A stretch of DNA of 64,000 nt from Ceratothoa steindachneri (taxonomy: Eukaryota; Arthropoda; Malacostraca; Isopoda; Cymothoidae): assembly GCA_963969495.1 (NCBI GenBank), contig OZ018326.1:150007806-150071805 (forward strand). Reading direction: 5' to 3'. The position numbers and the translations under genes were made by a program. Position 1 is the stretch's first letter, and every line of letters starts with the position of its first letter. This document shows, piece after piece, positions 21,350 through 31,083 of the stretch. The notes under the pieces are model-generated. The model worked only from the letters and a program-made list of their open reading frames with translations. It searched no databases and had not been told where the DNA came from.

Positions 21350-23806
21350 ATGCCCATGTATGAAAAAAAACAAAAACCCCAACCCCCAACTTCCCCAAAA
21401 ACATCTACGGAGCCGCCCTCGGGCAGCTCCACCGAGAAAATGGAGGTCCCCCCCCTTGTGCTTGCGCAAGGGACCCTCCATAATTCTTTAACCGGAGAGG
21501 AGGCTTACTCCTCTCCTACGCCTACGGGTGTAGGGGACTCCCCCTCACCCCCTTCTCTGGAGGTGCTTTCGGGCACCTCCCTATCTCCAGCGGCAGTCCC
21601 TCCTTTGCTTTCTAAGGGGACTGCCAAGAAAGCCAGCAGGCAGCCCATTGCCGGCCGCCCCTCGTGCAAGCGGCTCGGTAGGGCAAACCCCCTTAGGGGG
21701 GAGAGGGAAGCCAGGCCCCTTCGGTCGCTTCCCTCAAAAGACCTGCTGGCAAGAATTTTGAACCTTGCTGGGGTCAAGGCCTGTGCCTCCCCACACCACC
21801 TGACTAGTGACAATACTGCCAAGGAGACCTGCGATGTCCTGGGAGGGGATGGCCAACTGGAGGCCCCTCCTGTGATAGACATGGTCCTTGAGGAGACCCA
21901 GCCCCAGACGGTAGGGCCTTCCAAGGGGGGGAATTCGGGCTCGGCGCCAAGCACCGAACCCGAATCCGCCCCTATGCAAGGTCCTCCTCAAATGGCTGAG
22001 GGCTCCGAGGCAGTAGAAGGAGGGGAGGGATCTCCTCCGACAGGTGCCCCTACGACAACCAGGACCTTCTCCATTTCGGAGAGGGACCTGGCTGAGGCTG
22101 GTCCATCTGGCCTGGGGACTTCTGCCGGCGGAGGTGAAAAGCGGGTTCATTCCCCGCCCTCCTCTCCTAAAAAGAAAAAGACTAAAAAGACTCAAAAGAC
22201 GAAGAAGACTCGGGGCTCCTCTCCATCCGCGGGGGCTGCGGGGACGGATGGGTCTGCTGCCACTTTGGTAGGCGACCAAGCTAAGATCGGCACATCCGGC
22301 CCCTCTACCCCCTCGTGTGCGGAGCCCATGACTACGACTAAGACCAAGAATGCACAGGGCGGAGCCTCGATGACATCGGGGCCCCTGATTCAGAGGTTAC
22401 CTGGCGTTTTCGAGCCCGCTGGCTTCAAACGCTTCCTCGTTATTCGCTCCACTGATGGCACCATGTTGTCCAAGGGCAACATGATCCATCAGAGGAGAGG
22501 ATTAGCTAGTGCAATTGGTAGAGAGCCGAAGGTAACCCGTTTCTCGGACGGGAGCCTTCTGGCGAATGCGGCGAATCCCGCCGAGGCGGCCAAGATAAGT
22601 GCTCTTCGGACACTTCATGGCACCCCGGTGAGTGTGACGCCGCACTCTACCATGAACTTTGTGAAAGGAGTAGTTTATGCGAGGGAACTCGTTGACTACT
22701 CCATTGAGGACATCACCCTAGAGCTGGCCGACCATGGGGCGGTCAAGGTCGAACGTGTGATGAGAAAACAGGGAGGGGCCTCGAGACCCACCCCTACACT
22801 CTTCGTCACGTTCGACTGTGACAAGCTCCCTGAGTCGGTGCGTGCCGGTTGGTACCGCTACCGCGTGAAGGCATTCGTGCCACTGCCGCGGCGGTGCTAT
22901 TACTGCCACCGCTTCGGCCATACGAATCGATCATGTAGACGTGCAAAATCGGGGTCACCCGAAGTCTGTGTAAATTGCTCCAAGGTCGCACACGATAAGT
23001 CCAAATCGTGTGTGGCCAAGTGTGTCAATTGCGGAGAGCCGCACCCTGCTTCTTCGAAGCAATGTGGTGCATATCTCCTTGAGAAAGAAATCCTGGCCGT
23101 TCAGGCCCAGGATCGACTCTCATTCCGCGAGGCAAAGGACTTGGTCCTGGCGCGCCCGGCTCTGCCTGGGACGTCATATGCCTCAATAGTTAGAAAGGCA
23201 CCCTCTGCTCCTGGCCCATCCAGGCCAACGAGCACGGTTGTTTCCGCGCCCATTCGGAGCCCTTCTGTGGGCTCTACCCAACCTGGGCGCTCCCCTGGTA
23301 AAGCTGGCGGCAAAAAGGGTTCATACCCTGCCCCGGCTAAAACCAGGGCTCCCCCCTCTTCCCCCAGCGTGACCGTTTCGCGTAAAGCGAAACGGCCACG
23401 CGCCTCCACCGAGTCGTTAGACTCACAGGAGGCAACACCCCTGAAGATGGTCGCTAGGCCATCTTCCGGGGTTCCTAAAGCTTTTCCCCGAAAGGAGGAC
23501 AGCAACAAAGGAGCTTCGGCCCCTTTGCCCACGCCCCGAGGTGGAGCGAGTGGCTCGGAGACGGTGGTTCCTCGAAAAGAGGGCCCCCCGCCTCCGAAGC
23601 CGCAACGCCCGCCTAAAGTTTCGAGGCGGAGGGAGGAAAAGACTCGCATGGCGAGCCCAACCTCCCCCAATAAGTCCTCGAAGGCGACAGCGCCTTCAGC
23701 GCTTTGTCCGGCCAACAGCGCCCGGGGTTCTGCCCCCGGGAAGCGTACGGCCATTCCCGTGAGGGTCTTCAATTCGAGGAGGGCCCCCGCGTCTCCTCCG
23801 AGCTAG
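21350..23806 (+). CDS. LINE ORF1: gag-like nucleic-acid-binding protein, 818 aa
   Basis: Structural/RNA-binding protein that coats the element RNA. The ATG at 21350 has a good context (GTCACCATGC). Residues 1-340 are low-complexity, proline/serine-rich with a basic KKKKTKKTQKTKK stretch (~275). Residues ~345-510 (from GVFEPAGFKRFLVIRSTDG) look like the RRM-type folds of jockey-type ORF1 proteins. Three zinc knuckles follow at ~513-570: CYYCHRFGHTNRSC, CVNCSKVAHDKSKSC and CVNCGEPHPASSKQC. The tail (570-818) is again proline/lysine-rich and ends SPPS with TAG at 23804-23806. The last ~100 bases overlap ORF2 in another frame. No defect is visible. A decayed inverted relative lies at 43.5-44.3 kb. 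Confidence 0.93.
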   Translation: MPMYEKKQKPQPPTSPKTSTEPPSGSSTEKMEVPPLVLAQGTLHNSLTGEEAYSSPTPTGVGDSPSPPSLEVLSGTSLSPAAVPPLLSKGTAKKASRQPIAGRPSCKRLGRANPLRGEREARPLRSLPSKDLLARILNLAGVKACASPHHLTSDNTAKETCDVLGGDGQLEAPPVIDMVLEETQPQTVGPSKGGNSGSAPSTEPESAPMQGPPQMAEGSEAVEGGEGSPPTGAPTTTRTFSISERDLAEAGPSGLGTSAGGGEKRVHSPPSSPKKKKTKKTQKTKKTRGSSPSAGAAGTDGSAATLVGDQAKIGTSGPSTPSCAEPMTTTKTKNAQGGASMTSGPLIQRLPGVFEPAGFKRFLVIRSTDGTMLSKGNMIHQRRGLASAIGREPKVTRFSDGSLLANAANPAEAAKISALRTLHGTPVSVTPHSTMNFVKGVVYARELVDYSIEDITLELADHGAVKVERVMRKQGGASRPTPTLFVTFDCDKLPESVRAGWYRYRVKAFVPLPRRCYYCHRFGHTNRSCRRAKSGSPEVCVNCSKVAHDKSKSCVAKCVNCGEPHPASSKQCGAYLLEKEILAVQAQDRLSFREAKDLVLARPALPGTSYASIVRKAPSAPGPSRPTSTVVSAPIRSPSVGSTQPGRSPGKAGGKKGSYPAPAKTRAPPSSPSVTVSRKAKRPRASTESLDSQEATPLKMVARPSSGVPKAFPRKEDSNKGASAPLPTPRGGASGSETVVPRKEGPPPPKPQRPPKVSRRREEKTRMASPTSPNKSSKATAPSALCPANSARGSAPGKRTAIPVRVFNSRRAPASPPS

Positions 23807-26800
23807 GCCTGGAGGGCATATTCCTTCAATGGAATTGCCGTGGACTCCGGGCCAACTGGGAGGAGCTGCGGAGGCTCGCCTCATCCCGTTCCCCGTTAGC
23901 TATTTTTTTGCAGGAGACCATGCTAGGCGCGTGCCCCCTGCCTGCCCTCCCGGGGTATAAGGGTCTTGCGACCCAACCACCGCGGGACGGCCGGGCTGGG
24001 GGATGCGCGGTTTACACCCGGCATGATGTCTCCGTTCTTCCTTTCTCTTTAGATACCTCCTTTGAGGCAGTGGCTGTGCAGCTGCACCTGGATAGGAGGT
24101 ATACTATCATTTCTGCGTACATTCCACCGTCAGCTGACTTCGACGCGGGGGACTTTCGCCGCGTCGTCGCACGGTTGCCGAGGCTCTATCTCTTGCTTGG
24201 AGATCTGAACGGCAGGCATCCTCTCTGGGGAGATTACACCATAAATCCCAGGGGACAAGTCCTTGCCGATCTGATCGAAGAGCTTGAGATGGGTGTCCTA
24301 AACGTGGATGAGTTTACGCATCACTGTCCGAGAACCGCTTCATTTTCTTGCCTTGACCTATCTTTGTGCTCTTCGGATGCACAGCCTGATTTTGATTGGG
24401 GGGTGGTCGATGACCTCCATGGTAGTGATCACTTTCCCATTCAAATATCATTTTCAGGGCAACTGCCGCCTGAGAGACCTCCTCGGTGGTGCTTGGCGCG
24501 GGCGCGGTGGCCTGCATTTCAGGAAATGACTGAATTCTCTATCTCAGTCAAGGAGTTTAGGTCGGTAGATGAGGCCGTCGAGTTCTTCTCCGGCAACCTC
24601 ATCGCCGTGGGCCTGACTACTATTCCTAGGACGTCTGGCCGTTTTGCACGCCGACCACTCCCATGGTGGTCGGCCGAGTGTGAGACGGCCCTCAAACAGA
24701 AGCGTTATGCCTACATGCGCTATAAGCGCCGCCCGAACGATTTTACCGTCGCTGAATTTCGTCGGGCTAGGGCTAGGTTCCGGTATATTTCGAAGCACGC
24801 CCGCCGTTCTTCTTGGCGGGCATACGTGTCTTCACTTAACGGGAAGACCCCTTTAGCTGAGGTGTGGAAGCGAGTCAAAAGGATTCGGGGCAAGTTCTCG
24901 CAGGACCCCCCTCCCGTTCTCCAGGAGAATGGGACCGCAATCTCGGACCCCGCGTCCGTGGCGGAATCCTTAGCGACCGCTTTTTCCGCATTCTCTAGCC
25001 GTGATGCTGCTCCGCCAGCATTCAATGCACGTCGTGATGTCGCGGAAGGCCGCCGGCTGGACTTTACCTCCAGAGGCGGAGAACCCTTCAACGACAAGTT
25101 TACTGTGAGTGAGTTGCGTTCCGCTCTCGCTTCGTGCGCGGACACCGCCCATGGTCCGGACGATGTCCCGTACGCCATGCTTCGACACCTGGGTGAGCGA
25201 GGCATGGCCTTTCTATTAGATTTGTTCAACAGGATCTGGGCGGAAGGTCTCCTCCCAGACTCCTGGCGAATCGCTACTGTGCTCGCCTTTCGCAAGCCGG
25301 GGAGAGATCACTCTACTCCGACCGGTTTCCGCCCAATCTCTCTAACCTCTTGCGTGTGCAAGTTGATGGAGAAATTGGTAAATGTTAGATTAGCCTATTT
25401 CCTGGACAGCGGAGGCCATCTGTCTTCTGCACAGTGCGGCTTCCGTAAGTTCCACTCCACGTCGGATGCTCTGCTCCGACTGGAAAATGCCGTCTGCGAG
25501 GCTTTCCTTCGTAGACAGCACTACGCCACGGTGTTTTTTGATCTGGAGAAAGCCTATGATACCGCATGGCGATACGGTATCATGGAGACTCTCCACACGA
25601 TGGGGGCGAGGGGACGCCTCCCAATGTTTATATCTGAATTTTTGCGAGATCGTCGATTCCGCGTACGGGTGGGGGGAGCCCTCTCCGGCCCAAAGGAGCA
25701 GGAAGAGGGTGTCCCGCAGGGAAGTGTCCTCAGTGTCACACTCTTTGCCCTGAGCATCAACGGCATCACCTCGGTGCTGCCGGAAGATGTTCTCGCTACG
25801 CTCTACGTGGACGACCTTTCGATCTCTTTTGGCGCGGCCCAGATGCCAACTCTGGAGCGCCGACTCCAACAGGCATTGAACCGCGTCTCTTGCTATGCCA
25901 AAGCGCACAGGTTTCGGTTTTCTTTGGCCAAGACTAAGGTGGTGCACTTCTGCCGCCATCCACGGCTTCACCCCGACCCAGATTTGTTTCTTAATGGGGT
26001 GCGCCTGGATGTGGTTGAGTCGCACCGTTTCCTTGGTCTTGTATTCGACCGACGCCTCACCTGGGAGGCTCACATTCGCAGCCTTAGGGTCTCTTGTACC
26101 CGCGCCATGGACATTCTCCGTTCCGTGACGTTCAGCGCTTGGGGCGCTGATAGGGCTACCGCCTTACTTTTTTATCGATCCTTTGTTCGCTCAAAGCTCG
26201 ACTACGGATGCGAGTTTTATGCATCCGCAGCCGAGCGTTTATTGCGGAAGGTGGATTCGATCCACCACACCGGCCTTCGCCTTGCGACCGGTGCCTTCCG
26301 CACTTCCCCCATTGAGAGCCTGTTGGTCGATGCTGGGGAGATGCCACTCGCTCTGCGCCGCGTGCAGTGCATCACTCGCCTGTACGCGCGAGCCCGGCGC
26401 CTCCCCCAGTCGCCAACAGCTCTCACTGCATCCGCAGCTGATCTCGATGGTGCCTATGCCGCCGAGAGACGCCAGTCATACCCTAAGCCCTTTGGGTTTA
26501 GGGCCAGGAAACTCCTTCGAGAGGTAGATATAGCTCTCGGGCCGGTGGCGCCCCTGGTTCTGCCCAGGACGCCACCCTGGAGGGTACCACATTTGGCTAT
26601 TTGTCGCCACGCCTCTGCTCCCAAAGCTTGTACTGCGCCGGGAGTATTGCGTTCGATCTTTTTGGAGCACACATCGTGTCACGCTGGTACCGTGCCAGTG
26701 TATACGGATGGCTCCAAGTCCCAAGAGGGGGTCGGCTTCCACGCCGTATCCCCTCTGTTTGAAGTCAGCGGGGCTCTACCAGGCGCTGCGTCTGTCTTCA

Positions 26801-27534
26801 CGGCCGAGCTGGTGGCAATACACCACTCGGTACGGGAGATTACGCGACGTGCCCGGTTCGGAGACCGGATTGTGATTTATAGCGACTCACAAAGCGCCCT
26901 GAGTGCTCTCGGGGCATTGGAATCTCCGCATCCCCTGGTTCGCGAAATCCGTGACGCCACGGTTTTGGCGAGCCGGGCAGATGTCGAGATTATCTTCTGC
27001 TGGGTTCCTGGACATGTAGGAATTGCGGGGAATGAGCGCGCCGATGAGGGCGCCAAAGAGTCCGCGAGGACTCTGCGACCGGACCAGCGTTTCGCTCTTC
27101 CTCACACCGACTACATGGCAGGAATACGGGCAGCTCTTCGGACTGCTTGGCAAAGAAGATGGGAGACGGTCGAGGGGAACTTAAAGTTGCGTGCCATTGC
27201 GCCGCGACTGTTCCCATGGACCTATCCCCCAATGCCGCGGCGGCTTCAGGTTGCTTTCTGTCGTCTTCGAATCGGACACACTCGTGTGACGCATCGTTAC
27301 TTGGTGGAGCGCTCGCATGTGCCCTATTGCAACGACTGCGTCGTCCCCCAGACTGTTCGGCATATTCTTGTCGAATGTCCCAGTCTGGGTGATCTTCGCG
27401 CACGATACCTGTCTCGGTACCGGGATGGGCGGGGTCGCTACCGCCTGTCCCTTGTACTCGGGACGAGTGCGTGCACCATGACTGGTGGACTTATTGACTT
27501 TTTGGGGGAGGCCGGCCTTCTCCCCTTTATTTAA
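23704..27534 (+). CDS. LINE ORF2: endonuclease, reverse transcriptase, RNase H, ~1276 aa
   Basis: Enzyme for target-primed reverse transcription. The frame is open from 23674 to the stop at 27532-27534. The codon at 23704 is TTG, and no ATG occurs in frame until within the endonuclease (near 23920), so the true start is unclear (see findings). Endonuclease: FLQWNCRGLRANW, FLQE, LLGDLNGRHPLWGD and SDHFPI (23818-24450). RT: FRPISLTSCVCKLMEKL, QCGFRKFHST, FFDLEKAYD, GVPQGSVLS and the catalytic YVDD (25804-25815). RNase H: VYTDGSKSQEGVGF, FTAELVAIHH, IYSDSQSALSAL and WVPGHVGIAGNERADEGA (26697-27060). C-terminal CCHC: CNDCVVPQTVRHILVEC (27328-27378). All catalytic aspartates I can identify are present and there is no internal stop. 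ORF2 lies in the -1 frame relative to ORF1. Confidence 0.93.
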   Translation: MSGQQRPGFCPREAYGHSREGLQFEEGPRVSSELGLEGIFLQWNCRGLRANWEELRRLASSRSPLAIFLQETMLGACPLPALPGYKGLATQPPRDGRAGGCAVYTRHDVSVLPFSLDTSFEAVAVQLHLDRRYTIISAYIPPSADFDAGDFRRVVARLPRLYLLLGDLNGRHPLWGDYTINPRGQVLADLIEELEMGVLNVDEFTHHCPRTASFSCLDLSLCSSDAQPDFDWGVVDDLHGSDHFPIQISFSGQLPPERPPRWCLARARWPAFQEMTEFSISVKEFRSVDEAVEFFSGNLIAVGLTTIPRTSGRFARRPLPWWSAECETALKQKRYAYMRYKRRPNDFTVAEFRRARARFRYISKHARRSSWRAYVSSLNGKTPLAEVWKRVKRIRGKFSQDPPPVLQENGTAISDPASVAESLATAFSAFSSRDAAPPAFNARRDVAEGRRLDFTSRGGEPFNDKFTVSELRSALASCADTAHGPDDVPYAMLRHLGERGMAFLLDLFNRIWAEGLLPDSWRIATVLAFRKPGRDHSTPTGFRPISLTSCVCKLMEKLVNVRLAYFLDSGGHLSSAQCGFRKFHSTSDALLRLENAVCEAFLRRQHYATVFFDLEKAYDTAWRYGIMETLHTMGARGRLPMFISEFLRDRRFRVRVGGALSGPKEQEEGVPQGSVLSVTLFALSINGITSVLPEDVLATLYVDDLSISFGAAQMPTLERRLQQALNRVSCYAKAHRFRFSLAKTKVVHFCRHPRLHPDPDLFLNGVRLDVVESHRFLGLVFDRRLTWEAHIRSLRVSCTRAMDILRSVTFSAWGADRATALLFYRSFVRSKLDYGCEFYASAAERLLRKVDSIHHTGLRLATGAFRTSPIESLLVDAGEMPLALRRVQCITRLYARARRLPQSPTALTASAADLDGAYAAERRQSYPKPFGFRARKLLREVDIALGPVAPLVLPRTPPWRVPHLAICRHASAPKACTAPGVLRSIFLEHTSCHAGTVPVYTDGSKSQEGVGFHAVSPLFEVSGALPGAASVFTAELVAIHHSVREITRRARFGDRIVIYSDSQSALSALGALESPHPLVREIRDATVLASRADVEIIFCWVPGHVGIAGNERADEGAKESARTLRPDQRFALPHTDYMAGIRAALRTAWQRRWETVEGNLKLRAIAPRLFPWTYPPMPRRLQVAFCRLRIGHTRVTHRYLVERSHVPYCNDCVVPQTVRHILVECPSLGDLRARYLSRYRDGRGRYRLSLVLGTSACTMTGGLIDFLGEAGLLPFI
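23721..23740 (+). promoter_or_regulatory. GC hairpin inside the ORF1/ORF2 overlap
   Basis: CCCGGGG (23721-23727) pairs with CCCCGGG (23734-23740) across a 6-base loop, within the 103-130 base window where ORF1 and ORF2 overlap. It could stimulate a -1 shift or reinitiation. No canonical slippery heptamer precedes it, so function is speculative. Confidence 0.45.
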
Positions 27535-27774
27535 GGTTCCTTTTTTTGTTATTGTTTTGTTTTAGATTGCACTCTCCTGCACCGGGGTGAGGGGGACCTC
27601 CCCCCGCTGCCGGAGATTGCTTCGATTGTTAAGTTTTTCAAATTTATATTAATTGTTAAGTTTTCATATTTTAACTTTAAAGTAGCCTAATTCTAGGCTG
27701 TCGTGTTTTTCGGCGACTTATGCCCAAGTGGGTAGTTGCCAGATGGGCTCTATAAAAAAAAAAAAAAAAAAAAA
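27535..27774 (+). other. LINE 3' UTR and poly(A) tail
   Basis: Non-coding 3' end with CACCGGGGTGAGGG and TCGTGTTTTTCGGCGAC segments, ending CTCTAT and then 21 A (27754-27774) directly before the right target duplication. Confidence 0.9.
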
Positions 27775-27787
27775 TCCGTTTGCTCCG
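27775..27787. repeat. 13-bp target-site duplication (right) of the LINE
   Basis: TCCGTTTGCTCCG, exact copy of 20805-20817. Confidence 0.95.
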
Positions 27788-28939
27788 AGCTTGATGGCCG
27801 ATTTCTATTTCACTTAGTGCCAGAAGCTGAGGTTGACGAGAGCAAACATGCAGAAATCATTGTTGATCATATACATATTGCGCTTGCTTCAAGAGAGAGG
27901 ACTTGATAATTCACTACAGGGTATTGGTGGTGATACAACGGCAGTCAATACAGGATGGAAGGTAGGCGTGATGACACATTTGGAGAAGAAACTTAGAAGA
28001 AGACTTGTTTGGATTGTATATGATCTACATACTGGCGAGCTACCCCTGCGTTATCTCATTCAGGAAGTTGATAGTTCCACAAAGAGCAACAACAAGTGGT
28101 CAGGTCCTCTTGGCAACATTCTTGATGGAGCAACTCAGTTTGAAATTAGTAAGAATTTTCCAAAGGTTAAGTGTGGGCATCCACTTACTGTGTTGCCTGA
28201 CGTGATCGTTAAAGATCTAGGCACTAATCAGCCCTACGCGTACCATATAGCCCAAGCGATAAGATCAGAGGAAGTACTACAGTCATTAGCCCTTTTGGAG
28301 ATTGGACCCGTCAGTCACACTAGTTGGTTGACAACAGCACTTTGTTTCTGCAGAATTTGGATATCGAAACACAGATTAACGGAAAAAGTGCTGAATAACC
28401 TCCAGTTAATTGTTGAGTTTATTATATGAGTTTATCTATGCAACGGAAGACAGTCAGAGACATCGTGATTCCAGTGGTAAAACGATCAGCTTGGTATGGT
28501 CGCTCTGAAGCAATATTGCAAGCTATGCTTTGCAGTGAATGCTCAGATGTACAATCAAAGGCCGTTTAAATCATCCTAGAGATCAGGGGGAACAAAGGCG
28601 ACGACCAGCTCTTTCCAAACGAGAAAGGTGCCCACAAGAAATATCGATGCAATAAATATTTCAGAGTTAACTAAATTAAATTGCATGTTCTTAGAGCCAC
28701 CATTGACAAGAAAACAAACAAACAAGGATTTCAAAAGCTCAAATAACCCCCGCACACTCAAAGTGTGGAGAGGTGCATCAAAATGGTCACGGAAGCTGCA
28801 GGCCATGTGTGCACTGTGCAGTCACGAGAGACGCAAGGTTGATATAAAAGCCCAAATAGCAAGCCGCCAACTAAGGGCACGAAACACAAGTAAAATGGAT
28901 CTCATAGCCTTAGCTTTAAATAATTCATCAAAGCCCTAA
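27788..28939 (+). pseudogene. Unnamed transposon protein, C-terminal part (after LINE)
   Basis: Continuation of the 20091-20804 gene. After the junction the frame gives FHLVPEAEVDESKHAEI; then, after a one-base shift, GIGGDTTAVNTGWK, RLVWIVYDLHTGELPLRYLI, SNNKWSGPLGNILDGATQF, QPYAYHIAQAIRSEE and SLALLEIGPVSHTSWLTT, WISKHRLTEKVLNNLQLIVEF (to 28429). Further frames hold TRNIDAINISEL and, near the end, SHERRKVDIKAQIASRQLRA (to stop 28939). The segment order (a D-containing block, then WxV..LHT.ELPLR, then a C-terminal SHERR block) is reminiscent of the RNase H-like core and C-terminal region of hAT-type transposases. This is a resemblance, not a match I can prove. I recall similar uncharacterised multicopy proteins in arthropod genomes but cannot name the family. 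Confidence 0.65.
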
Positions 28940-29163
28940 AACTATTTTGAAATTATAGATGGTAATAATTTTGGGGGGAACTTATTTTTATATTATTTTA
29001 TTAATACATATAAATTGAGATGCCATTTTAATGTAGGCAGGAGTTATCTTGCGGAACCGTTTTGCTATATTATCATTTTGTATGCTTATAGGCAATAAAA
29101 AATTGCTACACAATTACTCGATTTTCATTTTAGTAAAATAACCCCCAAAATCGACACACCCTA

Positions 29164-29171
29164 GTACACAT
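29164..29171. repeat. 8-bp target-site duplication (right), GTACACAT
   Basis: Exact copy of 19176-19183, just outside the right terminus of the unnamed transposon. Confidence 0.85.
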
Positions 29172-31083
29172 AGGACGGAATCTGATATGACCCGTGTAAA
29201 GACAGAATTAATCTTTTTACAAATGTTAGTTAATAATGCAGGGATAGGTTCCTAAATTCAGATACTATCTTGATGCACAAATACCCTTTGACCAAACAAG
29301 CTCCACCCAGCGGTCTTAGTAGAGAACACATCACATACCCTTTGATCTGATCAGCTCCGCCACGCGTTCACATTAGAGAACCGAAGATACGCCCATTAAT
29401 TGGCGTTAGTATAAATTGGTGGGCAGAAACATACAACAACCTCATTATTGTTAGTATTATTATTAGTATTAACAGTCATTACCTCATCTAAATCTGTCCG
29501 TCCATAGTCCAAACAACCTGACGCAGAAGGAGACTTACAAGAAACCCTAAGTATTAACACTGATAACCAACCAAAGACGAGCGCATAAACGAACCACGGG
29601 AAACTCCACAATTTCACTTACCCAAACAGAGGTAGCGGTTAAGCCAAGATTAATGCCTACATCGCGCCTATTTTTCTTCAGAGTCCTTCCTTTTGCCAAG
29701 CAACAACCAAGTTACCATTCGAACCCATCCTACTGGTGAATTCTTTATCAAAATAAAAATAAAGATTCTGCCTTAGGCACCTTAGCCAGTAACACTAAAC
29801 TGGTGACCACCTAGGATTTTTTCTTTTATGCAGGTTTTATTAAAGACCAGGTCTAGTTAAACCTTGATTAGCTTCTTTCTTTGCTTTTCTAATTTCCTTA
29901 TTATTCTTCTTAAGTCTTGCGAAACTTCTTCAAGTTCTTGTTTAAATTTTGGGATGCTACGCTGTTGTAGCATAATTTGTTGCTCTACGAGACTTTCTCT
30001 GTAGGCGATAGTGTTAAGTTCTGCTCTTTATAGGTTCCTCTACTAAAAGGCGCAAAACTGAGAAATTTTCGTTTCTTTTCCTCCAGTTTACCGATTAGAC
30101 ACGAGTTTGAGAATTTTTCCTCCATTGGGTTTTGTCCCTTCTTTCTTCAGCATATTGCTCGCATTTTAAATACCTTCATACCAAAGCTTTTATAACTATG
30201 GTAAAAATTGAAAGCATGAGGTTAGTAGAAATTTTTATACATAATTAAAAGAGAGAAAGAGGAAAAAAGAGAAGATAACAAGAGATAGGAAATAAAGAGA
30301 AAATTTAGAGTAAAAGAGTCTCCGGTTCCTGACCATGAGCAGCTTGATAAGAGGGCCAAGTTTAGGAAAATATGTAAGATGGAATAGGAAATTGTGGCAG
30401 GTTACCTCGCTACTCTGAAAGGAATTTTGTTCATACGTAACGATAGATAATGTGTGGCTAGCCCATTTATGAGCTATTCTTTGAAGGTTAGTTGTGAAAA
30501 TTCCGTGTAGAACTTGCATTGTTGCAAATGCTCGCCTGGCTGTATCACACTTTGACAAGGTTCTTGAGAGCATATAGAGTATTTTGTTTCTTCAACACTA
30601 ATAATAATAATAATACTAAGTCTTGTAATGCACTCTTCAAGGCCTGAGGCCTTCCCAGAGCGCACGTTGTACTGTGATGAGAATGGAAATTCATTAGAAA
30701 TTCAAGAGGGGGAGAAGGCAATTCTTTAAAGATGCGTTTTCAGGAGACGCTTAAATGTGGTAAGAGAAGAAGAAGACCTGATTTCAGCAGGAAGAGTATT
30801 CCTCAACTTAGGGGCGCAGATTGAGGACGAGCAGTCCCCCATTGAGCAGAGGGATGAACGAGGAATATTCAAAAGAGGTGCATGTGATGACCGAAGGGCC
30901 CGAGGGACATGGCGTGGCGAGAGGGCAGAAGAGAGGTAAGACGGGGCCTTGTTGTTTAGGGCCTTAAATGTGAAGAGAAGTATCTTGCTTAGCTCTGCCC
31001 TATCTAATGATCAACATAATTACTCCACCATTGGCCGTGAAGCACTTTCCTTCTAAAAAGCTCTTAAGAAGTTTAGGACGTTA
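29172..31083. other. Non-coding stretch with a short duplication and a palindrome
   Basis: ATACCCTTTGA.C..A.CAGCTCC.CC..CG.. followed by TAGAGAAC occurs twice (about 29280-29325 and 29336-29382). AAGGCCTGAGGCCTT (30639-30653) is a perfect 15-base palindrome next to a short TAA repeat. On the minus strand about 30035-29873 a ~54-residue frame (EQQIMLQQRSIPKFKQELEE, then VSQDLRRIIRKLEKQRKK) could form a coiled coil; no gene is claimed. Confidence 0.35.

Larger units (their letters stand above)
20818..27774 (+). mobile_element. Full-length, apparently intact non-LTR retrotransposon (6957 bp)
   Basis: A LINE with a 5' UTR of about 530 bp opening with the small hairpin CCCCGTAAGGGG, ORF1 (gag-like), ORF2 (endonuclease, RT, RNase H, C-terminal zinc knuckle), a 3' UTR and a 21-A tail, flanked by exact 13-bp duplications. 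Neither ORF carries a stop or frameshift that I can see. Base composition is much richer in G+C than the flanks, as expected for a recently arrived element. Endonuclease plus RNase H plus CCHC gag places it in the I/jockey superfamily, in an RNase H-bearing lineage; I do not assign a clade. It is inserted in sense orientation inside the coding region of an older DNA transposon. Confidence 0.93.
19184..29163 (+). mobile_element. Unnamed DNA transposon with 8-bp target duplication, split by a LINE
   Basis: Left end TAGGGTGTTATTTT (19184) and the reverse complement of the right end (TAGGGTGTGTCG..., from 29163 inward) are inverted repeats. After the shared TAGGGTGT the right arm has about 15 extra bases, then both continue GTTATTTT, 20 loosely similar bases, ATTGTGTAGCAA and TTGCC-like bases in register. 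Both ends are flanked by GTACACAT, so this is one insertion. Removing the nested LINE (6957 bp) and one 13-bp duplication leaves about 3010 bp. An 8-bp duplication is usual for hAT and P-type elements; the encoded protein is not one I can name, so superfamily assignment is open. Confidence 0.85.

Noticed and set aside
23101..23772. 223-residue minus-strand frame opposite LINE ORF1
   Set aside because: Antisense shadow of GC-rich coding DNA; no domain and fully overlapped by ORF1.
23674..23806. Canonical -1 slippery heptamer in the LINE ORF overlap
   Set aside because: Reading the ORF1 codons through the overlap, no X XXY YYZ sequence is in the correct phase.
25390..26073. 227-residue minus-strand frame opposite the RT domain
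   Set aside because: Antisense shadow of ORF2; the plus-strand frame has clear RT motifs.
30757..30939. 60-residue charged plus-strand frame
   Set aside because: No motif, no neighbours, and composition is explained by local purine richness.
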